From NCBI RefSeq assembly GCF_000212855.1, contig NZ_GL890993.1, positions 700,683 through 764,682 of the forward strand: a stretch of 64,000 nt of DNA. Reading direction: 5' to 3'. The translations under genes were made by a program, and so were the position numbers. Below, piece after piece: positions 18,007 to 26,229 of the stretch; position 1 is the stretch's first letter; every line of letters begins with the position of its first letter. Under the pieces are notes generated by a model that made no database searches, was not told the DNA's origin, and saw only the letters and a list, made by a program, of their open reading frames with translations. The stretch comes from Streptococcus sanguinis SK355. Lineage in GTDB: Bacteria; Bacillota; Bacilli; Lactobacillales; Streptococcaceae.

Positions 18007-19041
18007 ATGGACAATAAAAAGAATAATAACGATGCTTTGGATGTATTTATTGAGAAATATATCGTTGGAAATGCAGTCGTTCAGACCTTGAAACGTAGGG
18101 CTATCCTAAGGAAATTTTTAACTTTTTTAGTTCTGATATCAATGTGGCTCTTTTTGCTAATCAATGCTTATTTGTCTCCTCAGCGGATTGAGTATACAGA
18201 GGCGCAGCTAGCTACGAGCCGAGACTTTGAAAATGATTCTGGGCGTATTATGCTGACTAAGCAGGTCTATTCAGAAAAAAATGGCATCCTGCTCCTGGAA
18301 TTTGAGACATCGGATTATACTTCTTCTATTGCTAAAGGTATCAATGCCAAGAACTTAGAGTGGATGCTCTATGCCAAAAAGCAGGGTGAGGATACTAAGA
18401 TGGAGGTTATTCCTCTAGCTAACCATAAAATTGATGTCATTGTCAGAAATGTTCCAGAGGATTTTGAAGCCATCGCCCTTAATATTACCAATAAGACAAT
18501 GGCTAACAAAGATGTAGATGTTGATATTGAAGAGTATAACGATATCACTTCCAGCGAAACACGCTATTCATCTAAAAAGAAAAAGAAAAAAACGGATACG
18601 GCAGAGCTGAGCAATGAAGTGCAGTTCATGGTGGCTGCTCAGAGTGATAAACTTAAACATGCCTATCTGCAGGATTTGTCTCGGGAAAAGTTTGCTCTCA
18701 ATGCTTTTGAAGAGGAAAAGAAATTCCAGATGAAGCAAATTGAGAAACTCCAGAAAGCCATTGAAAAGTTGGAAGCTTCCATTGAGGAAAATAGGACGAC
18801 ACTGGAAGATTTAGAGCGGTCAGGCCAGTATCTGGTTGGCAGTAATTTGACCGAAAATCAAGAGAAGATTGAAAATGTTGAAAAAGAAATCAACGGGAAG
18901 CAGATGAAGATTAATCAGGCTAAGGATAATATTTCTACCCTGCAGAATGCTGTTGATGCGCTGGATCGCTCCATGCAAGAAGTCCATGACGGGACTTATC
19001 AGTTTAATGCACCAATTACTTCAGTTGAGATGGATTTTTAA
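18007..19041 (+). CDS. membrane protein with extracytoplasmic coiled coil, probably leaderless mRNA
   Basis: 344 residues from ATG 18007. An in-frame TTG at 17989 would lie upstream of the predicted transcription start, and there is no ribosome site, so the mRNA is probably leaderless. One transmembrane helix (about 36-58), a beta-rich region (60-180), a Lys-rich patch (KKKKKK about 192-198) and a long coiled coil (about 215-325). Family unknown; it could span the wall or scaffold the channel. Confidence 0.75.
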   Translation: MDNKKNNNDALDVFIEKYIVGNAVVQTLKRRAILRKFLTFLVLISMWLFLLINAYLSPQRIEYTEAQLATSRDFENDSGRIMLTKQVYSEKNGILLLEFETSDYTSSIAKGINAKNLEWMLYAKKQGEDTKMEVIPLANHKIDVIVRNVPEDFEAIALNITNKTMANKDVDVDIEEYNDITSSETRYSSKKKKKKTDTAELSNEVQFMVAAQSDKLKHAYLQDLSREKFALNAFEEEKKFQMKQIEKLQKAIEKLEASIEENRTTLEDLERSGQYLVGSNLTENQEKIENVEKEINGKQMKINQAKDNISTLQNAVDALDRSMQEVHDGTYQFNAPITSVEMDF

Positions 19042-19051
19042 GAAAAAGGGA

Positions 19052-19082
19052 ACTAGGACTAGCTGCTTCTGGCTAGCCTAGT
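19052..19082 (+). other. intergenic hairpin
   Basis: ACTAGG-A-CTAGC (19052-19063) pairs with GCTAG-CCTAGT (19072-19082) with one bulged A, followed by CTCTGTTT. Possible weak terminator or processing site before the next gene. Confidence 0.45.
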
Positions 19083-19131
19083 CTCTGTTTATGCTAGCTC
19101 AACTGCAAGGAAAAAGTTAAAGGAGAATCTT

Positions 19132-19497
19132 ATGTCAGAAGAAAACAACTATGAGAACCGTCCCTATGGTTTTCCGCGAGATCTTTTTGCGTCTGTCAAA
19201 CTTTACGGCATCCGCCTTTTCAGTTTGCTCTTTGTATTTGGGGCTCCAATTCTTGCTATGCAGTTCACAGGCAGTGGGAAAGTCTTTCCTAAGCAACAAG
19301 CGGTTGAATACATCAGTTTCGTTGTGCTGACTTTTATCATTGCTCTTTATCTGATGTTCCCTTTTAACGGCGGAAAAAACAATCTTCATGCGATTAGGAT
19401 TTTCTTAACGCGTCGACGTAAAAGATACCAATCCATTGACCGTATGAGGAGCAAGGAAGTCGCTAAAACAGAAAAGAGAGGGATAGGTAGAAGATAA
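19132..19497 (+). CDS. PrgI/TcpE-like (VirB3-type) membrane protein
   Basis: 121 residues with two transmembrane helices (about 28-47 and 60-78) and a basic C-terminal tail (RRRKRYQSIDRM). Size, topology and the LMFPFNGGKNNLHAI turn fit the small PrgI/TcpE proteins that partner the VirB4 ATPase in Gram-positive conjugation systems. AAAGGAG site; its stop overlaps the start of the Clp-like gene, so the two are translationally coupled. Confidence 0.7.
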   Translation: MSEENNYENRPYGFPRDLFASVKLYGIRLFSLLFVFGAPILAMQFTGSGKVFPKQQAVEYISFVVLTFIIALYLMFPFNGGKNNLHAIRIFLTRRRKRYQSIDRMRSKEVAKTEKRGIGRR

Positions 19498-21413
19498 TGT
19501 TACAGACTGAAAAACTGCAGCAAAAAGAAGAATACCAAGAAAAAATCATGCCCGATACCTTGAAATTCCAAGACTCAGTGTCAATTGAGGAAGAGGAGAG
19601 CTTAACACCTTATCTGGATAAATACACAGAGAATGTTACTGAAAAGATTCGCAAGAAGATTGACAATTTTACAGTTTTTGGCCGGGATAAAGAGGTAGAG
19701 CAAGTCATTGTATCTCTTCTGCGGCAGACTAAAAACTCCCCTATCTTAGTCGGAGAAGCCGGGACCGGTAAAACAGCGATTGTGGACGGATTGGTGGTAG
19801 AAATTCTAAAAGGCAATGTCCCAGATGAGTTTAAGCATGTAACAGTTCGTTCCTTGGAGTTGTCTAATATCTCCAGCAAGTCAGATGGAGAGGACATGGT
19901 TTCGCGGCTCAAGCGGATTATTGAGGAGTTAAAGGTAACCAAGGGTGAAAATATCCTCTTTATTGATGAGGTCCATACCATTGTTGGAGCCGGTGGTGCC
20001 GGCAGTATGTTGGATGCCGGAAATGTTATCAAGCCGCCTTTGGCGCGTGGGGAAATTCAGATGATTTCTGCGACGACCTACGAAGAATACCAAAGTTCCA
20101 TCGAAACCGATAAGGCTTTGGAGCGGCGGGTCCAGATGGTACCAGTCGAGGAGCCTACTGAAGACCAAGCTATTTTTATCCTTGGGAACATTCGTCGGCG
20201 TTTTGAAAAAGAAAGGAATATCACCATCACGGACGATGCAGTAGAGCAGGCTGTTCGGTTGGCTGTCCGTTACATTCCTGAGCGTTTTCTGCCTGATAAG
20301 GCTATTGACCTGCTGGATGATGCGACCGCTCAGGCTTATTTTGAGAAGCGCAAGGTAGTTGATATTGAAGATATTGCCCGCGTTATCCAGAAAATGAAGA
20401 AGATTCCAGTTACAACCATTCTGAAGGATGACTCAGAGAGGCTGATGAACTTCACTGATGAGCTGAAGAAGTATGTAAAAGGTCAGGATTTTGCAGTTTC
20501 ACAGGTGGCTAATACCATTTATATCTCAAAAGAAGGTTTTCAACGGCCTAATAAACCTCTGGGAAGCTTTCTCTTTCTAGGAACAACTGGAGTTGGGAAA
20601 ACAGAGTTGGCTAAAGCCCTAGCCAAGATTCTTTTTGACAATGTTGATGCTATGATACGGATTGACTGTTCCGAGTATTCCTCTAAAGGTGACAAGGATA
20701 AGCTGATTGGTAAAAACATTGTTGGCTCTAAAGGTCTCCTAACGGAGCCGGTAAAAAACAATCCTTATTCCGTAGTTCTTCTGGATGAGTTGGAGAAGGC
20801 CCACCCAGACATCTACGATATTCTCCTACAGGTGTTGGATGAAGGTCACTTGACGACAGGGACAGGGCGCAAGATTAACTTTAAAAATACTATCGTGATT
20901 GCGACAACCAACTCAGGTGCTGATGAAATCAAAAAGACCTACGCTAACGAGGGTAACTTCGGAGAGATGACTGACCTAGCTTATGAAGGTTTTATGAATC
21001 GGATTGTAGAAGAACTAAGTCTGACCTTCCGGCCTGAGTTCATCAACCGTTTTGGGAACAAGGTAGTCTTCAATATGTTGACAGCTGATATCATTGAGGC
21101 TATCGTAGATTTGGCTTGGAAGAAAGAAGAAAAACGGTTGGCTGAGCAAAAGGTCTATCTTCAATATGAAGACAAGGCGGAATTTTATGATTTTCTGCGT
21201 TCCAAGGGAACCAGTGTAGAAAATGGTGCTCGTCCTTTGGAGCGTCTGATTCAGGATCGGGTGACCGGTCCCATCGCTGAGAAGCTTTTTCTGTTGCAAC
21301 GTCGAGGTGCCAAGTACAATGTTCTAATCAAAGTCATTGGAGAGGCACCGGATGGTATTTTTCACCATATTGACAAGCGGACACTGGATTTTGAAGCTAC
21401 GAAAGTGGAGTAA
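19497..21413 (+). CDS. Clp/Hsp100-type AAA+ ATPase of the secretion-like locus
   Basis: 638 residues with two AAA+ modules. D1: Walker A GEAGTGKT (about 86), Walker B LFIDEVHTIVGAG, arginine finger ALERRV. D2: Walker A GTTGVGKT (about 363), Walker B VVLLDELEKAHPD, then the C-terminal small domain with FRPEFINRF and GARPLERLIQ. It lacks the ClpC N-terminal repeat domain and the coiled-coil M domain, and where ClpP partners carry a [LIV]GF tripeptide it has NEGNFGEM. A stand-alone unfoldase serving secretion is inferred. Confidence 0.88.
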   Translation: MLQTEKLQQKEEYQEKIMPDTLKFQDSVSIEEEESLTPYLDKYTENVTEKIRKKIDNFTVFGRDKEVEQVIVSLLRQTKNSPILVGEAGTGKTAIVDGLVVEILKGNVPDEFKHVTVRSLELSNISSKSDGEDMVSRLKRIIEELKVTKGENILFIDEVHTIVGAGGAGSMLDAGNVIKPPLARGEIQMISATTYEEYQSSIETDKALERRVQMVPVEEPTEDQAIFILGNIRRRFEKERNITITDDAVEQAVRLAVRYIPERFLPDKAIDLLDDATAQAYFEKRKVVDIEDIARVIQKMKKIPVTTILKDDSERLMNFTDELKKYVKGQDFAVSQVANTIYISKEGFQRPNKPLGSFLFLGTTGVGKTELAKALAKILFDNVDAMIRIDCSEYSSKGDKDKLIGKNIVGSKGLLTEPVKNNPYSVVLLDELEKAHPDIYDILLQVLDEGHLTTGTGRKINFKNTIVIATTNSGADEIKKTYANEGNFGEMTDLAYEGFMNRIVEELSLTFRPEFINRFGNKVVFNMLTADIIEAIVDLAWKKEEKRLAEQKVYLQYEDKAEFYDFLRSKGTSVENGARPLERLIQDRVTGPIAEKLFLLQRRGAKYNVLIKVIGEAPDGIFHHIDKRTLDFEATKVE

Positions 21414-21569
21414 TCAGTTATCCCAAGCAGACTTTAATCTTTTGATTGGCTGATTAAGAGGTTCGTTGCTTTAGGTTGAATTGCAGATAAAAATCTATTT
21501 TGCTTTTGCATGAGCTTGTATTTTCTAAAAGAGAATCAGATAAATCTTTTGGGAAAATCTTCATTTCTC

Positions 21570-21609
21570 TTTATGATACAGCGAAACCGATATGCAACTA
21601 GGCTATAAT
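21570..21609 (+). promoter_or_regulatory. palindrome-type promoter 4 (pilin)
   Basis: TTTATGATACA (one mismatch) at 21570-21580, 23 nt, -10 TATAAT at 21604-21609. Confidence 0.72.
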
Positions 21610-21642
21610 AAAGCATGATAAATAAGAAAAGGAGATACTACC

Positions 21643-21966
21643 TTGAAAAATCTTAAAGTTAAACAAAAATGGCTAGCAGTGATGACTGCCCTCGCTACAT
21701 TTCTGACTTCTAGTCCAGTTTTTGCAGGCGGGAAGAACCCGTTTGATTCAGTCAATCAGGGAGCAGATAAGGCGACGCAAAATTTTACTGCCCTTGGTTT
21801 TACTATTGCCGTTGCTATGTTGGTTGTAGCTGGTATTGGTCTGATGTTATCACAAAAGATGCGTGAATGGGCTAAAGGGCATATTGTTTATGTAATCATC
21901 GGTGTTGTTGTCATTGTCCTTGCCAGTCAAGCCGTTCCATTTATTCAGCAAATGTTTGGTGGTTAA
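21643..21966 (+). CDS. VirB2/TrbC-like pilin
   Basis: 107 residues, TTG start with AAAAGGAGA upstream. Signal peptide ending around SPVFAGG (cleavage near residue 28), then two transmembrane helices (about 50-70 and 80-100) joined by a short basic loop (SQKMREWAKG), the layout of VirB2/TrbC pilins. Own palindrome-type promoter; heads the VirB2-VirB8-VirB6 block. The putative small RNA at 17720 could pair with its ribosome site. Confidence 0.82.
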   Translation: MKNLKVKQKWLAVMTALATFLTSSPVFAGGKNPFDSVNQGADKATQNFTALGFTIAVAMLVVAGIGLMLSQKMREWAKGHIVYVIIGVVVIVLASQAVPFIQQMFGG

Positions 21967-21969
21967 TCT

Positions 21970-23166
21970 ATGGCAGGATTTGGTTTAGGAAAAGGAGGAG
22001 TTATCAAAGACTCCTCATTTGTTTATATTGAATGGGAAGGCAAAGACTCTCCCAAGCACAATGCAGCGATTAAGGATTTAATTGAAGATCTTGACGAAGA
22101 GCATTTTCTAGACACTGGAACCATGGAGGACAGTCTGCCTTATCTGACTTTTCTTCAGGCGGAGGTTCTTTTTCGTGCCTTGCGGGATCAATTTGGGGAT
22201 TTTACTTTTGCTAAGGTCTCTCTGGCTAATAACGAAAGCGGCAAGCCCTCTATTGAAGATGAACCCAGTATCAGCCCTTTTCTGATTGATCATACTTATG
22301 ATAATCTGATGACCAAGCTGATGGAAGCTTCCTTGCGCGATCCCCGTTTCAAAGAATACACTTATGATGACTTGGCTCTTTATTTTACGGATAAAGAAAA
22401 TGGGATTTTAAGAACATATGCGGAAAGTCTGGGCTTATCTCAGGCAGATCTCCCTTATTTTCCTATTGAGTCGGACGTGCAGGGAGCCCTGCAAAGAGCT
22501 AGTTCTAAAAAGATTAGAAATAAAGGAGTATCTGAAATGGGAGAACAAAATCCGCTCTTGAGCAAGATTGCTCTGGGGCTTGGGATAGCAGGTTTGTTGA
22601 TTGGCCTTGTAGGTGTCGTTATTGGTATCATGGGTAATAACAAGCGAGCAGAGCTAGAGGCTCAGACCGCTTATCTTTATCAAGAGCAGCAAAACATCCA
22701 AAAACTTCAAGCAAAAGAGCATGCAGCGGATGTGTTTGGACGTTTCTTTATTCCAAATTACTATTCTGGAAATAAGGAAGCGCTCAACCCTTTCCTCTCT
22801 TCTGGCGATGCCAAATATACTCAGCCAGAGCAGGCTCAGGTTATCAGTAATCTACTGGAAAGTGTCAAATTGGAAAAAGATGGTTCTTTTACCTTGACTT
22901 ATGTGATTACTTTTTCGACAGCTGAAGGAGTCAATAAAATCAAACGCCTTTCATTTGGTATTAAAGAAGATAGCAAGGCTGAATATGGTTTCTTGATTAC
23001 TTCTGAACCTGTCACCAGTATCTATATCAGTGAGAAAAAAGCTGATGAAGAAAATTCAGAGAAGCAGTCGGAAGAAGGCGATAAAAAACCTGAAACAGAA
23101 GGCAGCTCAGAGCAATCCCAGCCGTCTGAATCCAGTCAAGCCTCTTCCTCCGAAGAAGGGAAGTGA
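21970..23166 (+). CDS. VirB8/TcpC-like channel protein with long cytoplasmic N-terminus
   Basis: 398 residues. Cytoplasmic N-terminal domain (about 1-190) of unknown fold, one transmembrane helix (about 200-221), then an extracytoplasmic NTF2-like domain (about 235-350, with VFGRFFIPNYYSG) typical of VirB8/TcpC, and a Glu/Ser-rich tail. An internal AAAGGAG 7 nt before ATG 22537 (residue 190) would allow a second product containing only the helix and NTF2-like part. Start is 4 nt after the pilin stop. Confidence 0.78.
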   Translation: MAGFGLGKGGVIKDSSFVYIEWEGKDSPKHNAAIKDLIEDLDEEHFLDTGTMEDSLPYLTFLQAEVLFRALRDQFGDFTFAKVSLANNESGKPSIEDEPSISPFLIDHTYDNLMTKLMEASLRDPRFKEYTYDDLALYFTDKENGILRTYAESLGLSQADLPYFPIESDVQGALQRASSKKIRNKGVSEMGEQNPLLSKIALGLGIAGLLIGLVGVVIGIMGNNKRAELEAQTAYLYQEQQNIQKLQAKEHAADVFGRFFIPNYYSGNKEALNPFLSSGDAKYTQPEQAQVISNLLESVKLEKDGSFTLTYVITFSTAEGVNKIKRLSFGIKEDSKAEYGFLITSEPVTSIYISEKKADEENSEKQSEEGDKKPETEGSSEQSQPSESSQASSSEEGK

Positions 23167-23171
23167 TATGA

Positions 23172-25154
23172 GTGCCGGCTTATGAAAGTCTTTCAGATTT
23201 AATCAGTAAAGCTAATAATTTTAAAGATGATGTGAGTCCTGATTGGCCCTACAACGAATCTCCTACGATTGAGACAGCTAAATTTTATGAGCAATGGTCT
23301 AATTATCTATCATCTATTCCACAAACTTTTGCTTATTTTTTGAACTTGCCAGGGTGGATTACCAAAGCACTATATTCAATTAGTATCGCTTTGGAAAATG
23401 TTTATAACAACTTATTCAAGCTTTTTGGTTTCTTTGAATACTTGGATAAAAACGACACTTTTGTCGGACAGATTTTCGATGGTCTGCAAAAACTTGGAAT
23501 AGTTGTTTTTGTCCTACTCTTGGTAATGTTCCTAGCAGCTAGTTTTGTGACTGGTTTAATGAAGTACAAGGATGTCATTGCTCATTTTCTCTTGGTTACA
23601 GCAGTTGTAGGCTTGCTGCCCCAAGCAATTAAAGAATTCTCTAAAACTCTTGCTCTAGATGGAAAAACTGTCCGGACCATGTCTGATGATGGGAAGTCCA
23701 GCTTTTCATCATTGTCACTTAAACCTTATGAAAGCAATGTCGTTGACTTATATGTACTCATGCAGAATAATTTTAACGTCAAAACATTGGGAATGGATGA
23801 AAGAGGATTCTTAAATCCTAGTGATAAAAGCGTAAAATTGAATAAACTGGATGATGGGAATGTTATGCAGACGGACTATAGTGCGTGGTATGGAGGTACA
23901 GATAAAGAAGTATTAGAGCAGTTTGAGAAAGATGGGGACAATGGCAATAGTAATTTCAAAGGAGTAGCTCCTATCTTAAGTTCAGTTCTGCGATCGAATG
24001 AACAGGGGAATGTCCGGATTGATGAGGTGAAGCCGGGGACTTGGAGTGAATTGGAAAATGTCTTTTCAGCAGTTTATCCTCGCTATAGTGTCAATTGGAT
24101 TGGCTTAATTGTTCAGCAGGTTATTTTGATAGCCTTACTGATTAGTATGAGTATTCGGTTCGTCCAATCGGTTTTTCAGGTTCTGGTAGCAGGCATGATT
24201 GCTCCAATCGTTGGCTATACTTCTGTTGAAAACTCAGAGAAGTTTAAAGAATTGCTTCAGACAATTTTTGGAACTATTACAGGTATTTTCTTTGAGGTTA
24301 TCCTGCTTCGAGTTGCTATGAGCATCTTGAGAGATTTCCCAGGCATTGTCGTTAGTGGTTTATCAGGAGGCGGTTTTGCTTCAGGCCTCAATTATTGGGA
24401 AAGCATCATGGCCTCCATTATCGTTTATGTAGGTGTCTATTTCGCTTTGGTAAGTGGTAATAGTGCTGTTGAGCGTTGGCTAGGTGTTTCTCCATCTCAA
24501 GGCGGAGGAAGCAAACTGGCCGGTATGGCCGGCGCTGGTATGGCTGCGGGTGCAGCAGCTTCCCGCTCTGGCATGAAAATGGCTAAAGCCGCCCCTGGTG
24601 TGGCTAAGAAGTCTGCTCGTGGCGTTGGAACTGCAGCTCGGAAAGCGGTTGGCGGCGCTAAAGGTGCTGCTCGAGGTGCTGGTGCAGCAGTCAAAGGAAT
24701 TGGAGCTGGAGCTGCTCGAACTGTTGGCGGTGCTAAGGGTGCTATGGAAGGCATTAAGCAGGCTGGCGGGGTTGGTAAGGCAGCAGCGAATCTAGGTTCT
24801 CATGCTAAAGCAGGTATTGATAGTGCTTATGATAGCGCGAAGAACTCTGTTAAAGGCACGGCAGAAGGAGTTAAGAATTCTGTTAAAAATGTTGGCAGTG
24901 CTGCTAGAGAAAACTATAATGCTGGAAGAACAGCGGTTTCTAATACTTTAGCTTCTGGAGCCAACTCGAAGGCAGGAACTAAAAGTGAAGCATCAGGTGT
25001 CGGAAATGCTGCGACAAATGCGAATAAGCCGAATCAAGCTAAGCAGGGAATTGGTGGAGCATCTGGCTCGCAGATTTCTAATAATACTAATAATAAACCG
25101 TCCAGTTCTTCAAACAACGGCGGTATCAATAGGAAAGATTCTGGTAAAAAATAA
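23172..25154 (+). CDS. VirB6/TrbL-like polytopic membrane protein
   Basis: 660 residues from GTG 23172, the first usable start after a GAAGGGAAG site; the ATG at 23168 is in another frame and stops at once. About six transmembrane helices (near 95-160, 315-340 and 350-430), an extracytoplasmic loop (170-300), then a long Ala/Gly/Lys-rich low-complexity tail (about 440-660) rich in KGAARGAG-like units. Architecture fits VirB6/TrsL channel proteins of Gram-positive T4SS. Last gene before a strong terminator. Confidence 0.8.
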   Translation: MPAYESLSDLISKANNFKDDVSPDWPYNESPTIETAKFYEQWSNYLSSIPQTFAYFLNLPGWITKALYSISIALENVYNNLFKLFGFFEYLDKNDTFVGQIFDGLQKLGIVVFVLLLVMFLAASFVTGLMKYKDVIAHFLLVTAVVGLLPQAIKEFSKTLALDGKTVRTMSDDGKSSFSSLSLKPYESNVVDLYVLMQNNFNVKTLGMDERGFLNPSDKSVKLNKLDDGNVMQTDYSAWYGGTDKEVLEQFEKDGDNGNSNFKGVAPILSSVLRSNEQGNVRIDEVKPGTWSELENVFSAVYPRYSVNWIGLIVQQVILIALLISMSIRFVQSVFQVLVAGMIAPIVGYTSVENSEKFKELLQTIFGTITGIFFEVILLRVAMSILRDFPGIVVSGLSGGGFASGLNYWESIMASIIVYVGVYFALVSGNSAVERWLGVSPSQGGGSKLAGMAGAGMAAGAAASRSGMKMAKAAPGVAKKSARGVGTAARKAVGGAKGAARGAGAAVKGIGAGAARTVGGAKGAMEGIKQAGGVGKAAANLGSHAKAGIDSAYDSAKNSVKGTAEGVKNSVKNVGSAARENYNAGRTAVSNTLASGANSKAGTKSEASGVGNAATNANKPNQAKQGIGGASGSQISNNTNNKPSSSSNNGGINRKDSGKK

Positions 25155-25157
25155 TGT

Positions 25158-25189
25158 AAAAACGGAAAGAAATTTATCTTTCCGTTTTT
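25158..25189 (+). terminator. terminator of the VirB2-VirB8-VirB6 block
   Basis: Perfect 13-bp stem AAAAACGGAAAGA/TCTTTCCGTTTTT (25158-25170, 25177-25189). Confidence 0.9.
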
Positions 25190-25195
25190 ACTGTC

Positions 25196-25223
25196 TTGAC
25201 AATCATTTGAGATGTAGTATAAT
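25196..25223 (+). promoter_or_regulatory. promoter upstream of the toxin region
   Basis: TTGACA (25196-25201), 16 nt, TATAAT (25218-25223), with no palindrome. From 25224 to about 25690 I find no convincing gene. There is a long hairpin AATCAGAA/TTCTGATT (25583-25619, inner stem TTTCCA/TGGAAA) and a weak hairpin with T-run ending near 25657. The transcript may be the leader of the toxin mRNA or a separate RNA. Confidence 0.6.
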
Positions 25224-25703
25224 GAACATGTATAAATTATTTATTGCTTTTCAGTTGAGTATGAGGCCTGTCGGTTTCATTCTATCTTTAAGAACTGACT
25301 TTCTAATCTTTACTGAGACTTAGACTGCTTAAGAGATAGTGCCAAAATACAGAAAAACAATCTACGAAGCTATGGGATTGGTATTTTGAAAGATTTTATG
25401 TAACAGCTTAGACATTTATTATGACTATCGGTAATATTATGACTTTTCGGGCTATAGCTTGAAGAACACTAAGGAAGATTTTTTCAGAACTGACTACATA
25501 GGATGTTTTGTTATTAGAATCGGTTTTTGGTGTGCTTTGAACTTGTTTGAGAGGTCTTTTTTTGCTGAACAAATGAATGTCGAATCAGAAGGTATTTCCA
25601 GTTGGAAAAAATTCTGATTTCACAGGTGTTCAAATGGCAAGCTACAAGTGTGGCTTTTTTGTTTGGACAGACTTATGAACGCATCAATAAAGGAGGTGAT
25701 CTT

Positions 25704-25763
25704 ATGTATCGAAAAGATTGTGAGCTCAATCTAAAACAAGCTCCCTTTCGAGTGTTGATTTAG
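25704..25763 (+). CDS. 19-residue leader peptide upstream of the toxin
   Basis: MYRKDCELNLKQAPFRVLI, preceded 5 nt upstream by AAAGGAGGTGATC, a full-length complement of the 16S rRNA tail. Ends 50 nt before the toxin start. Its role may be translational control of the toxin; nothing in the peptide itself is recognisable. Confidence 0.45.
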   Translation: MYRKDCELNLKQAPFRVLI

Positions 25764-25812
25764 TGTCTAATAGACTAGAAGTCAATGCATCTTAACGAAA
25801 GGGGGTAGTGTA

Positions 25813-25971
25813 ATGGTAAGTCAATTCTGGGATATCATTCTTTATGTTGTCAAATCAGTCCTAGCATATATTTGTTATAAATGTATTGACTGCTGGTTTG
25901 AGACTATTAGAGGTCGTAAGAACAGCGCGAAGAAACCACGCCGGTTCCCGACACGCCGCAGAAAGAAATAG
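25813..25971 (+). CDS. putative type I toxin, small basic membrane peptide
   Basis: 52 residues: one hydrophobic helix (about 5-28, FWDIILYVVKSVLAYICY) followed by a strongly basic tail (KKPRRFPTRRRKK). Ribosome site AAAGGGGG 8 nt before the ATG. Size, topology and a convergent short RNA promoter/terminator downstream match Fst/par-type type I toxin modules, although the peptide is not an obvious Fst homologue. The blocks GGGGTA, AATGG and CAATTCTGG around the start codon recur in the same order in the antisense RNA gene. Membrane toxicity is inference. Confidence 0.65.
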   Translation: MVSQFWDIILYVVKSVLAYICYKCIDCWFETIRGRKNSAKKPRRFPTRRRKK

Positions 25972-26113
25972 TTCTGCCGCCCCTGTGTTCCATTCATAGA
26001 GAACGTAAAAAAGCCCTTATCTATTGCAGTAGATAAGGGCTTTGGGGTAATAAGCAATGGCTTAAAACCAATTCTGGAGCCCTCATTATATCCTATTTTT
26101 TTTATTTTGTCAA
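25891..26113. repeat. toxin-tail/antitoxin repeat, copy 1 (full-length module)
   Basis: About 220 bp repeated four times in this region. This copy holds the complete toxin's C-terminal tail, 3' UTR, shared hairpin, and the antisense promoter. Confidence 0.85.
26007..26078 (-). ncRNA. putative antitoxin RNA (copy 1)
   Basis: Minus-strand promoter: -35 at 26108-26113 (TTGACA), 17 nt, -10 at 26085-26090 (TATAAT). The RNA would start near 26078 and end at a 14-bp hairpin (26010-26023/26030-26043) with a seven-base U-tract, giving about 72 nt. Its 5' end complements CAATTCTGG, AATGG and GGGGTA at the toxin ribosome site and start (25802-25830). Confidence 0.68.
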
Positions 26114-26162
26114 CCTATTTTTTATACCTGAGATGGACTAGTTCTGAAGTTTAGGAGAACTT

Positions 26163-26200
26163 TTTATCATACATTGTTTTTTCCGAAATTTCGTTATAAT
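26163..26200 (+). promoter_or_regulatory. palindrome-type promoter 5 (lipoprotein)
   Basis: TTTATCATACA (one mismatch) at 26163-26173, 21 nt, -10 TATAAT at 26195-26200. Confidence 0.68.
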
Positions 26201-26229
26201 ATAGTAAATAAAGAAAGTAAAGGTGTCAT

